Shown here piece after piece: positions 57,310 to 64,000 of a stretch of DNA of 64,000 nt. Position 1 is the first letter of the stretch; each line of letters opens with the position of its first letter. The translations under genes were made by a program, and so were the position numbers. This DNA is from Pullichristensenella sp002068815 (lineage in GTDB: Bacteria > Bacillota > Clostridia > Christensenellales > Aristaeellaceae), in the NCBI GenBank assembly GCA_040772885.1, contig JAXGXF010000006.1, forward strand, positions 124,001 through 188,000, written 5' to 3'. The notes beneath the pieces were generated by a model. It was not told where the DNA came from. It did not search any database and worked only from the letters and a program-made list of their open reading frames with translations.

Positions 57310-58968
57310 ATGAAAATCCTGTTTGCCGCAAGCGAATGCGCGCCGTTTGTCAAGACCGGCGGGCTCGCCGACGTCGCGGGCGCGCTTCCCCGGCGGATTC
57401 TCGACGAGGGGGCGGACGTGCGCGTGATTCTTCCGATGTACTCCGCCATCGACATGCGCTGGCGCGAGAAGATGGAGCATGTGCTGTTTTTCTACGTCAA
57501 CCTCGGCTGGCGACGGCAGTATGTCGGCATCGAGCGGCTCGTCGTCGACGGCATCCCCTATTACTTCGTCGACAACGAGCAGTACTTCGGCCGCAACTAC
57601 ATCTACGGCTTCGGCGCGGACGAGGGCGAGCGGTTCGCGTTCTTCTGCCGCGCGGTGCTCGAGTGCCTGCCGCTGATCGACTTCGTGCCGGACGTCATCC
57701 ACTGCCACGACTGGCAGACGGGGCTGATCCCGGCGCTGATGAACATCCAGTACAAAAAGCTCGAGAAGTACAGGAACATCCGGACGGTGTTCACGATCCA
57801 CAACCTGCAGTACCAGGGGCTGTTCCAGATCGAGGACATCGAGGAGATGCTGTCCTTGGGGACGCTCGCCTACACGAAGGACAGCCTCGAGTTCTACGGC
57901 ATGTGCTCCCTGATCAAGGGCGGCATCGTGTTCTCCGACCGCGTGACGACCGTGAGCCCGACCTACGCCGAGGAGATTCAGACCGCCTACTACGGCGAGC
58001 GGCTCGACGGGCTCTTGCGCGCGCGCGCCGGCGAGCTCTCGGGGATATTGAACGGCATAGACGTCGACGAGTACAACCCCGAGACCGACCCGTCGATCTT
58101 CGCCAACTACACGCCCGACAGCTTCGAAAAAAAGGCCGCGAACAAGCAGCAGTTGAAGCGGCAGCTCGGGCTGCGCGAGGACGCCGACGCGCCGCTGATC
58201 GCGATGGTCACGCGCATGAGCGGGCAGAAGGGGCTCGACCTCGTCGAGCGCGTGCTCGGGGAGATCATGTCTACCGGCGCGCAGATGGCCGTGCTCGGCA
58301 TGGGCGAGAGCCGCTACGAGGATTTGTTCAACTGGGCGCAGTGGAAGTACGACGGCCAGCTCTCCGCGACCTTCCAGATGAACCACGAGCTCGCGCACCG
58401 CATCTACGCCGGCGCGGACATGTTTTTGATGCCCTCGATGTTCGAGCCGTGCGGGCTCTCGCAGATGATCTCGCTGCGCTACGGCACGCTGCCGATCGCG
58501 CGCGAGACGGGCGGGCTGCGCGACACCGTGTTCTCCTACAACGAGTTCACCGGCGAGGGCAACGGATTCACGTTCCTGAACTACAACGCGCACGACATGC
58601 TGCACGTGATCGAGCGCGCGATCGCCGTCTATCGCGACCAGCCGGACGTGTGGAAGATGCTCGCAAAGCGCGCGATGATGGGCAACTACGGCTGGGACCA
58701 GTCCGCGAAGCGGTATGTGGAGCTCTATAGGGAGCTCGCGCAGCCGGAGGAGGCGGAGAAGCCCATCCGAAAGCCCCGGGCGAAGAAGGCAGTCCCGGAG
58801 CGGCAACCTGCGCCGGAGCCCGTGCCGGAACCGAAGCCCGCGAGAAAGCCCCGGGCGAAGAAGGCAGTCCCGGAGCAGCAGCCCGCGCCGGAGCCCGCGC
58901 CGGTCGAAAAGCCCAAGAGAAAGCCCCGGGCGAAGAAGGCCGCGCCGGAGCAGAAGCCCGAGGTCTAG
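57310..58968 (+). CDS. glgA: Glycogen synthase with a Pro/Lys-rich repeat tail
   Basis: GT5 glycogen synthase that adds glucose from ADP-glucose to the growing chain. The 552-residue product begins MKILFAASECAPFVKTGGLA, with the KTGGL substrate loop at residues 15-19. HDWQTGLIPALM, FTIHNLQYQG, GILNGIDVDEYNP and the catalytic MPSMFEPCGLSQM with its Glu follow. The normal enzyme ends near residue 478. The extra ~75 residues are three units of 25 built on KPRAKKA, rich in Pro, Lys and Glu, not part of known GlgA. No branching enzyme or phosphorylase gene is in the window. Confidence 0.94.
   Translation: MKILFAASECAPFVKTGGLADVAGALPRRILDEGADVRVILPMYSAIDMRWREKMEHVLFFYVNLGWRRQYVGIERLVVDGIPYYFVDNEQYFGRNYIYGFGADEGERFAFFCRAVLECLPLIDFVPDVIHCHDWQTGLIPALMNIQYKKLEKYRNIRTVFTIHNLQYQGLFQIEDIEEMLSLGTLAYTKDSLEFYGMCSLIKGGIVFSDRVTTVSPTYAEEIQTAYYGERLDGLLRARAGELSGILNGIDVDEYNPETDPSIFANYTPDSFEKKAANKQQLKRQLGLREDADAPLIAMVTRMSGQKGLDLVERVLGEIMSTGAQMAVLGMGESRYEDLFNWAQWKYDGQLSATFQMNHELAHRIYAGADMFLMPSMFEPCGLSQMISLRYGTLPIARETGGLRDTVFSYNEFTGEGNGFTFLNYNAHDMLHVIERAIAVYRDQPDVWKMLAKRAMMGNYGWDQSAKRYVELYRELAQPEEAEKPIRKPRAKKAVPERQPAPEPVPEPKPARKPRAKKAVPEQQPAPEPAPVEKPKRKPRAKKAAPEQKPEV
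58771..58940 (+). repeat. 75-base tandem repeats in the glgA 3' end
   Basis: A 20-base block (AAGCCCCGGGCGAAGAAGGC) occurs at 58771, 58846 and 58921, exactly 75 bases apart. Each unit encodes 25 residues beginning KPRAKKA. The in-frame period implies unit duplication. Confidence 0.85.
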
Positions 58969-58982
58969 CCCCCAAAAACGAT

Positions 58983-59020
58983 CCGCCCCCCAGAAATCGC
59001 TTCTGAGGGGCGGGTTTTTT
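58983..59020. terminator. Bidirectional terminator between glgA and the anti-sigma gene
   Basis: CCGCCCC / GGGGCGG with inner CAGAA / TTCTG (58983-58995, 59001-59013, one mismatch) and TTTTTT on the plus strand; on the minus strand TTTTT follows two bases after the stem. Confidence 0.88.
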
Positions 59021-59021
59021 G

Positions 59022-60095
59022 TCAGTTGCCGGGCACGATCGGAATCTCGACCGTCTCGTAGCACTCCTCGGTCCCGGAGTTGTAGGCGCGCAGCGTCAGC
59101 GAGGTAGGGAGTTCCTTCATCGCGGCCAGGGAATCTCCCTCGGTATAGCCGCCTTCGGATTCGGTGACCGAGCCCCCGGCCGCCGCGCCGCCGGCCATCG
59201 GTTCGCCGCTTTCGTCGAGGAACTCGAACCACAGACCGCCGTCGAGCGCGTCGAATGCCGCTTTATCGACCACGGTGTAGTGAAGCCGGTAGTACAGCCC
59301 CATCGCCGTGGCGTTCAGTTCAACCGAATCCACGCGCACGCCGCAGCTCGGGAAGTCCGCCGTGCCCGCGCTCTTGCCCGCGGCCAGCATCTCGGCCTTT
59401 TCCAGTGCGAAGGTCAGCTTCGCCCTGCGCACGTCCGCCTTGAAGTCCGTGGAATCGGCCGGGTAGGTGATGCAGTCGACATCCATCTCGAGCTTCTCGG
59501 TTCCGGCCTCGGGCACCGGCCCTTGGATGCCGTAGACGAGCGTCCCGTCGTCCTCCATGTGAAAGTCGAGGCTCGCCTCGCCCAAGTCGATGCCGATGTT
59601 TGTGTAGATCATCTTCAGATTGTTGGCCGCGGCGTACTCGCCGATCGTCAGGTCGCTCTCCTCCTTGGTCAAATCCTGCATCGAGTACTCGGGTTCGGAG
59701 TCGACGCCCAGCAGCATGACGCCCTCCTTGGGCTTGATGTCAAACAGCATGTACGCGTACTGGCCGTCGTACACCGCCTCGCGCAGCGAGAAGGTCGCAT
59801 ACTCGGTCTCGCCGCCCTCCTGCGCGATGCCGGTGGCGACGAGATCCGTCGCCTCGGGCAAAATGCTTACGTTGGCCACGCGGTTGATGAAGTCAAACAA
59901 TCCCCACTGGTTAGCTGCGGCAACGCCCATCGCCGCGAGCAACAGGCATGCCGCGATCGCGATCGCGACGCCGATTCGAAGTTTCTTCACGGGTCTTTCC
60001 TCCTCCTTCAGTAGCCTTCGGAGGGTCGTCTCCACCGTGTCGGAAAACGCCGCGTCGGGGTTCCCGAACGCCCGCGCAAAATCCCGGTCCTTCAT
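59022..60095 (-). CDS. Membrane anti-sigma factor-like protein (DUF4179 type)
   Basis: A 357-residue single-pass membrane protein. The first ~35 residues are cytoplasmic (KDRDFARAFGNPDAAFSDTV ...), followed by a helix (IGVAIAIAACLLLAAMGVAA) and a large outer domain beginning NQWGLFDFINRVANVSILPEA, typical of DUF4179 proteins encoded with ECF sigma factors. The outer domain has Asp/Glu-rich segments and a single Cys. It should hold the sigma factor until an envelope signal arrives. Its ATG at 60095 overlaps the sigma stop (ATGA). GGAGGG precedes it. Confidence 0.82.
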   Translation of the reverse strand: MKDRDFARAFGNPDAAFSDTVETTLRRLLKEEERPVKKLRIGVAIAIAACLLLAAMGVAAANQWGLFDFINRVANVSILPEATDLVATGIAQEGGETEYATFSLREAVYDGQYAYMLFDIKPKEGVMLLGVDSEPEYSMQDLTKEESDLTIGEYAAANNLKMIYTNIGIDLGEASLDFHMEDDGTLVYGIQGPVPEAGTEKLEMDVDCITYPADSTDFKADVRRAKLTFALEKAEMLAAGKSAGTADFPSCGVRVDSVELNATAMGLYYRLHYTVVDKAAFDALDGGLWFEFLDESGEPMAGGAAAGGSVTESEGGYTEGDSLAAMKELPTSLTLRAYNSGTEECYETVEIPIVPGN

Positions 60096-60559
60096 GGCAA
60101 TCCCTCCTCGGACAGCAGTTGCTTGAGCAGAAGCCTCGCGCGGCGCATCCGGGACTTGACCGTTCCCTGCGAAAGCCTGAGCGCCGACGCGATCTCGCCG
60201 ACCCCGTAACCCTCCATGTAGTGCAGCACGATCGGCGTCCTGAGCTCCTCCGGGAGCTTCAAAAGCGCGCCGTGCAGCTCCCCGTCCGCGTCCGGCGGCG
60301 CGGCGCGCTCCGGGATTTCGCCCGGGATTTCGCGCTTCCGCCTTCGCAGAATGTCGTAGCACGCGTGGATGAGTATGCGGGTCAGCCATGTTCTGAGGTA
60401 TCGCTCGTCCCGAAGCGATGTGCGTTTGCGCCACGCCTTTTCGAGGGCGGCCTGCACCGCGTCCTCGCGGTCGCGCGGCTCGCGGAGGATCGAATAGCTG
60501 ACGCGATACAGCGTCCCCGTCATGCCGACGATCTCCTGGGCAAATCGCTCGCTCGTCAC
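60092..60559 (-). CDS. ECF RNA polymerase sigma factor
   Basis: A 155-residue sigma factor with regions 2 and 4 only. Region 2: YSILREPRDREDAVQAALEKAWR and LRTWLTRILIHACYD. Region 4: LPEELRTPIVLHYMEGYGVGEIASALRLSQGTVKSRMRRAR. The start is either GTG 60559 (VTSERFAQ, after GAGGTGAG) or ATG 60574. The structured repeat copy B ends 24-39 bases upstream, in the leader. It is co-transcribed with the anti-sigma gene. Confidence 0.9.
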   Translation of the reverse strand: MTSERFAQEIVGMTGTLYRVSYSILREPRDREDAVQAALEKAWRKRTSLRDERYLRTWLTRILIHACYDILRRRKREIPGEIPERAAPPDADGELHGALLKLPEELRTPIVLHYMEGYGVGEIASALRLSQGTVKSRMRRARLLLKQLLSEEGLP

Positions 60560-60597
60560 GCGCTCACCTCGCATTTGTTCGCCAATTCCAAACCCTC

Positions 60598-60719
60598 ATT
60601 CGCCGCCGCGACGGTTCTTTTCGCGCGCCGCCGCGTCGCCCTCCGCTCAACGCAGCGCCGCTACGCCTCGCTCCGGCTCCTTGCCTCGCATCGAAAATCT
60701 CTCGCCGCTTTGGGCGAAT
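60598..60719 (-). repeat. Dispersed structured element, copy B
   Basis: Second copy of the element at 13391-13515. The core 60635-60681 differs from copy A at two of 47 positions, and 60699-60713 is identical to 13493-13507. The arms differ in sequence from copy A but pair with each other: outer ATTCGCC / GGCGAAT (60598-60604, 60713-60719), inner TTTTCG / CGAAAA (60618-60623, 60692-60697). The central hairpin is CGCAGC-GCC-GCTACG with one mismatch. Like copy A it lies upstream of a minus-strand gene in the same orientation. Confidence 0.78.
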
Positions 60720-60745
60720 TCATGTTTTCCATTGGTTTCTGTTCT

Positions 60746-60787
60746 TTGACCGGTCAACTATTAGACTCCGGCCGCCCGCGAACGGTT
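60746..60787 (-). promoter_or_regulatory. Possible autoregulated ECF promoter and TTGACCGGTCAA palindrome
   Basis: On the minus strand AACC (60787-60784), a 17-base spacer and GTC (60766-60764) resemble ECF -35/-10 elements, so the sigma factor may drive its own operon. A perfect 12-base palindrome TTGACCGGTCAA lies at 60746-60757, just downstream. Weak evidence. Confidence 0.35.
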
Positions 60788-60811
60788 TTTGGAATCCCGA
60801 ATTTTCCGCAA

Positions 60812-60840
60812 TTGACAGAGTCCGGCAATTGTGGTACAGT
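60812..60840 (+). promoter_or_regulatory. Sigma-A promoter for the zinc-ribbon DUF4190 gene
   Basis: TTGACA (60812-60817), spacer 17, TACAGT (60835-60840), extended -10 TGG. Two CAATTG sites (60809 and 60826) 17 bases apart straddle it and could be a repressor site. The 60560-60870 gap thus holds repeat copy B and two divergent promoters, with no gene. Confidence 0.75.
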
Positions 60841-60870
60841 AGATGCAATCTGAGGGGAGGGGGATCGATC

Positions 60871-61347
60871 ATGGGATATTGCACAAACTGCGGGGCGAGC
60901 AACGCCTCCGGCAATTCCTTTTGCTGGAAGTGCGGCGGAGCCCTGACGGCGTCCGAGGCGGGAGAGGCACCCGCCCAGGAGAGTACTTTGGAGGCGCAGC
61001 CGGTCGAACCGGCCCAGCCCATCCGGCCGCAGCCGCAGCCGAACAGCTACGTCGCGCAGCCCGCGCCGGGATACCGCAAGCCCGCCGCGCCCTACAACGG
61101 GCTTTCGACGGCCGGCATGATCCTGGGCATCGTTTCGCTGGTGCTGTTCTGGTTTCCCTACATAACGATCGTGACGTCGATCATCGGGCTGATCTTCAGC
61201 ATCCGCTCCCGTGCGAGGGCCTATCGCTTCTCGGCGGGCGGGCTCGCGATGAACATCATCGGGCTGGTGCTGGCGGTGATCTTCCTGTCCCTGTACGTCG
61301 CGGCCTGCTCGAGCGACCCGTACTTCAGCTGGTACTACAACTATTAA
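60871..61347 (+). CDS. Zinc-ribbon membrane protein with DUF4190 domain
   Basis: A 158-residue protein. An N-terminal zinc ribbon (two CxxC pairs, CTNCG and CWKCG) is followed by a Pro/Gln/Ala-rich linker (residues about 28-80). Then come two membrane helices with GLSTAGMILGIVSLVLFWFP and FSAGGLAMNIIGLVLAVI, the DUF4190 core. The family is common in Gram-positives and its role is unknown. ATG 60871 follows GGGGAGG. It has its own promoter and terminator. Confidence 0.85.
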   Translation: MGYCTNCGASNASGNSFCWKCGGALTASEAGEAPAQESTLEAQPVEPAQPIRPQPQPNSYVAQPAPGYRKPAAPYNGLSTAGMILGIVSLVLFWFPYITIVTSIIGLIFSIRSRARAYRFSAGGLAMNIIGLVLAVIFLSLYVAACSSDPYFSWYYNY

Positions 61348-61362
61348 TCCCCGCAAGCGATC

Positions 61363-61396
61363 GCCCGCCCCCCGATAGGAGGGCGGGCTCTTTGTT
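61363..61396 (+). terminator. Rho-independent terminator after the DUF4190 gene
   Basis: GCCCGCCC / GGGCGGGC (61363-61370, 61381-61388) with a 10-base loop and a TCTTTGTTT tail. Confidence 0.75.
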
Positions 61397-61404
61397 TGAG
61401 GGAA

Positions 61405-62880
61405 TTAATCCTTCGGCTTCATCGTCGGGAACAGCAGCACGTCGCGGATCGACGCGGAGTCGGTCAGCAGCATCACGAGGCGGTCGACCCCGAAGCCGAT
61501 TCCGCCGGTCGGCGGCATGCCGTACTCGAGCGAGGTCACGAAGTCCTCGTCGACCGACGCGTTCGCGCCCTGCGCGCGCTTCTGCGCGACCTGCTTTTCG
61601 AAGCGCCGGCGCTGGTCGATCGGGTCGTTCAGCTCCGAGAACGCGTTCGCGAACTCGCTGGCCGTGATAAAGAGCTCGAACCGCTCGGTGAAGTCGGGGT
61701 CGTCGGGCTTGCGCTTCGCGAGCGGCGAGATCTCGATCGGGTGGTCGTAGATGAACGTCGGCTGGATCAGGTGCTCCTCGGCGCGCTCCTCGAACAAGAG
61801 GCTCAGGCACTCGCCGCGGGTGAAGTCCTTGCCAGGCTCGAGCCCCAGCGCCCTGCACGCCGCGCGCGCATCCGCGTCGGAGCTCCATCCGTCGAAGTCG
61901 ATGCCGGTGAAGCGCCGGACGGCCTCCTTCATCGACATCCGCGCCCACGCACCGCCCATGTGGATGATCTCGCCCTGATAGGGGACGTCGGTCGTCCCGA
62001 GCACGCGCATGGCGACGTACTTGAACAGGTCCTCGATCAGGTCCATGATGCCGCGGTAGTCGGTGAACGCCTGATAGAGCTCGACCGTCGTGAACTCGGG
62101 GTTGTGGCGCGTGTCCATGCCCTCGTTGCGGAAGATGCGGCCGACCTCGTATACGCGCTCGAGCCCGCCGACGATCAGCCTCTTCAAGTGAAGCTCCGTC
62201 TCGATGCGCAGGAACATGTCGATGTCGAGCGCGTTGTGATGCGTGACGAACGGCCGGGCCGCCGCGCCGATCTCGAGGGTGCCGAGCACCGGCGTGTCGA
62301 CCTCGAGGAAGCCGTTGGAATCGAGGTACTCGCGGATCGCCTTGATGATCTTCGAGCGCGCGACAAAGGTCTTGCGCACGTCCGGGTTCACGATCATGTC
62401 CAGATACCGCTGGCGATAGCGCAGGTCGGTGTCCTTGAGGCCGTGGAACTTCTCCGGCAGCGGGTGCAGGCACTTCGTGAGCAGCGTGACCTCCCTGGCG
62501 TGCACGGACACCTCGCCCAGGCGCGTGCGGAACACCGTGCCGCGGACGCCGATCACGTCGCCCAGGTCGCAGTCCTTGAACCGCTCGTAGGCGCCGTCGC
62601 CGACGTCGTCCATCCTGACGTAGACCTGTATCTGGCCGTCGCGGTCGAGGAGATGCGCGAAGCTCGCCTTGCCCATCACGCGGCGCGACATCATGCGCCC
62701 GGCGACGGTCACTTCCGCCCCCTCGAGCGCGGCGAAATTTTCGAGAATCTGGGCCGAGCGGTGCGTCTGGTCGAAGCGCGTCAGCCGGTACGGGCTCATG
62801 CCGTCCTGTTCGAGCGCCCGGAGCTTGTCCAAGCGTATGCGGTTCTGTTCGGACACTTCCTGTCGGAAATCTTCGGACAT
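61405..62880 (-). CDS. lysS: Lysyl-tRNA synthetase, class II
   Basis: Charges tRNA-Lys. The 491-residue enzyme has an N-terminal OB-fold anticodon-binding domain (VTVAGRMMSRRVMGKASFAH) and a class II catalytic domain with motif 2 in GRIFRNEGMDTRHNPEFTTV and motif 3 in GGIGFGVDRLVMLLT. AGGAGG precedes ATG 62880. It lies 31 bases after greA, a common Firmicutes pairing, and shares its promoter. No T-box is present in the short intergenic gap. Confidence 0.97.
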   Translation of the reverse strand: MSEDFRQEVSEQNRIRLDKLRALEQDGMSPYRLTRFDQTHRSAQILENFAALEGAEVTVAGRMMSRRVMGKASFAHLLDRDGQIQVYVRMDDVGDGAYERFKDCDLGDVIGVRGTVFRTRLGEVSVHAREVTLLTKCLHPLPEKFHGLKDTDLRYRQRYLDMIVNPDVRKTFVARSKIIKAIREYLDSNGFLEVDTPVLGTLEIGAAARPFVTHHNALDIDMFLRIETELHLKRLIVGGLERVYEVGRIFRNEGMDTRHNPEFTTVELYQAFTDYRGIMDLIEDLFKYVAMRVLGTTDVPYQGEIIHMGGAWARMSMKEAVRRFTGIDFDGWSSDADARAACRALGLEPGKDFTRGECLSLLFEERAEEHLIQPTFIYDHPIEISPLAKRKPDDPDFTERFELFITASEFANAFSELNDPIDQRRRFEKQVAQKRAQGANASVDEDFVTSLEYGMPPTGGIGFGVDRLVMLLTDSASIRDVLLFPTMKPKD

Positions 62881-62911
62881 GCGGGAATTCCTCCTATGTT
62901 TGATGGATCGG

Positions 62912-63394
62912 TCAGCGCCTCGTGATCTCGAGAATTTTGAGGCGGAGCGCGCCGGTGGGCGTCTGGGCCTCGACCGTATCGCCGACGCGCGCGCCCATCA
63001 GCGCCTTGCCGATCGGGGATTCGCCGGAGATGTAAAGCCTCGCCGGGTCGGTCTCGGTGAAGCCGACCAGCGTATAGGTGTCTTCCTCGTTGTACTTCAT
63101 GTCGAGGACCCTGACGGCGTGCCCGATGGCCACCGAGTCGGTCGACAGATGGCTGTCGTCGACGAAGACGGCGGTCTTGAGCGTGTTCTCCACCTCGGCG
63201 AGCCGGCCGTAAACGCGCGCCTCGGCGTTCTTCGCCTCGGCGTACTCCGCGTTCTCGCTCAGGTCCCCGTGGCCGCGGGCCAGCTTGATCTCCTCGGCCA
63301 CCTGCAGCTTGGCCAGGCGCAGCTCCTCGAGTTCCCTCTCCAGATTGCGCTTGTCCGTCATCGTAAGGACGCGCTGCTCAACATCGTTGGACAT
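62912..63394 (-). CDS. greA: Transcription elongation factor GreA
   Basis: Rescues backtracked RNA polymerase by stimulating transcript cleavage. The 160-residue protein has an N-terminal coiled coil with the acidic tip (EEIKLARGHGDLSENAEYAEAK, of which DLSENAEY is the hallmark) and a C-terminal FKBP-like domain (YISGESPIGKALMGARVGDT). Start 63394 (MSNDVEQR) follows GGGAGGG; the open frame to 63490 would begin inside the promoter. It is the first gene of greA-lysS. Confidence 0.96.
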   Translation of the reverse strand: MSNDVEQRVLTMTDKRNLERELEELRLAKLQVAEEIKLARGHGDLSENAEYAEAKNAEARVYGRLAEVENTLKTAVFVDDSHLSTDSVAIGHAVRVLDMKYNEEDTYTLVGFTETDPARLYISGESPIGKALMGARVGDTVEAQTPTGALRLKILEITRR

Positions 63395-63441
63395 CTTTAT
63401 ACCCTCCCGGATCATTTTGTGACAAAAATAGCAGAAACCGA

Positions 63442-63464
63442 CACTGCACCTCTTCCGTGCAGTG
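63442..63464 (-). promoter_or_regulatory. greA leader hairpin
   Basis: A perfect 8-bp stem (CACTGCAC / GTGCAGTG) with a 7-base loop lies in the greA 5' leader, about 12 bases after the expected transcription start. A TATTTTTG stretch follows 12 bases later. E. coli greA has an attenuated leader (GraL); a similar role here is inference. Confidence 0.5.
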
Positions 63465-63481
63465 CCTGTTTCGTCTGCCCC

Positions 63482-63510
63482 ATTATACACCCGCCGCCCG
63501 GCCTTGTCAA
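63482..63510 (-). promoter_or_regulatory. Consensus sigma-A promoter of greA-lysS
   Basis: On the minus strand TTGACA (63510-63505) and TATAAT (63487-63482), spacer 17, a perfect consensus. Confidence 0.9.
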
Positions 63511-63535
63511 GCGGTTCGGCGTCAAACGAGGCAGA

Positions 63536-64000
63536 TCAGAGCGGATAGGCGGTCCGCCCCGGAAGAAGTTCGGCCCGATACCTCTTTGCGATCTCCCGCG
63601 CCGCCGCGAGGTCCATGTCGAGGTGGTTTCCGCAGTCGCTCGCGGACGCGCCGGGGATATCGCCCTCGAATTCCCCGATGAATTCGAGCATCCCGCGGAC
63701 GAGCTCGAGCACATCCGCCGGCGCAAGCTCCCCCGCGAGCAGCAGGTAGAACCCGGTGCGGCAGCCCATCGGGCCAAAGTAGATTACGCGCGATTTCCAG
63801 TCCGGATGATTGCGAAAATACGTCGCGCCCAAATGTTCGACGGCGTGGATCGCCCCGGTCGAGAGCACAGGCTCGCGGTTCGGCGCGGTCATGCGCAGGT
63901 CGAACGTCGTCACGGCCTCGGCCCCGATCCTGTCGACGCGCGAGACGTACAGCCCCGGCAGCAACGACAGGTGGTTCACCCGAAAGCTCGCGATCTTCTC
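63536..64000 (-). CDS. luxS: S-ribosylhomocysteine lyase (start codon outside window)
   Basis: Cleaves S-ribosylhomocysteine to homocysteine and the autoinducer-2 precursor DPD, in the activated methyl cycle. The frame is open to the right edge and begins EKIASFRVNHLSLLPGLYVSR, which lacks probably only the initial Met. The metal ligands are in HAVEHLGATYFRNH (HxxEH) and in SASDCGNHLD (Cys). The catalytic Cys is in FGPMGCRTGFYLL. About 155 residues, the normal length. Its upstream region is outside the window. Confidence 0.95.
   Translation of the reverse strand, partial: EKIASFRVNHLSLLPGLYVSRVDRIGAEAVTTFDLRMTAPNREPVLSTGAIHAVEHLGATYFRNHPDWKSRVIYFGPMGCRTGFYLLLAGELAPADVLELVRGMLEFIGEFEGDIPGASASDCGNHLDMDLAAAREIAKRYRAELLPGRTAYPL

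Noticed and set aside
58771..58940. CRISPR-like spacing of repeats
   Set aside because: Three 20-base blocks 75 bases apart lie inside the glgA frame and encode a protein repeat; spacers are themselves related.

Overview
The window is about 64 kb of GC-rich DNA from a Gram-positive, Clostridia-like member of the Bacillota. The signs are SepF, YlmH, DivIVA and YggT in one cluster, a PRT-type PurR, DegV proteins, a DUF5665 protein, a V/A-type ATPase operon, the GlgC-GlgD pair, a TAXI-type TRAP transporter, strong purine-rich Shine-Dalgarno sites and sigma-A promoters. No 16S rRNA, tRNA gene or ribosomal protein operon is present, so the genus cannot be named. Coding density is very high.

Layout. 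1-8 kb: an incomplete secreted or membrane protein, manA, a GNAT, a TAXI-TRAP transporter on the minus strand, then lepA, a YcxB-like protein and hemW. 9-13 kb: purA and purB with a PurR-type operator, converging on an MgtE-like Mg2+ transporter that has a long structured leader. 13.5-20 kb: the division/envelope cluster read leftwards (HlyD-like, yggS, sepF, yggT, ylmH, divIVA, DUF5665, lspA, rluD), with lgt diverging from it. 20-28 kb: two degV genes, deoC, an NfnAB/SudAB pair, a WG-repeat protein and ruvCA. 28-31 kb: an amino-acid ABC transporter behind a possible ArgR operator. 31-34 kb: a four-gene operon (Cys-rich membrane protein, ABC ATPase, MacB/FtsX-like permease with a His/Glu-rich loop, DUF3299-like lipoprotein) resembling zinc-linked loci of Proteobacteria. 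34-43 kb: a CrtO-like protein, a secreted protein, an acyl-CoA synthetase with an XRE-cupin regulator, murC, purR and three tandem M42 aminopeptidases. 43.4-44.7 kb: an AT-rich IS5-family element inserted in the leader of upp. 44.7-53.8 kb: upp and the whole V-type ATPase operon, with a frameshifted I subunit. 53.9-59 kb: rsmA and glgC-glgD-glgA. 59-64 kb: an ECF sigma/anti-sigma pair, a zinc-ribbon DUF4190 protein, lysS, greA and luxS (cut by the window edge).

The main regulatory observations are: a dispersed structured element at 13391-13515 and 60598-60719, in the same orientation in the 5' leaders of the MgtE-like and ECF sigma genes, whose core is nearly identical while its arms differ but stay self-complementary; inverted PurBox pairs at purA and at purR itself, with the spacing known from Bacillus subtilis; and an IS5 copy that separates a promoter/attenuator from upp and the ATPase operon. 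All functional calls are made by reading the sequence; no database search was run.
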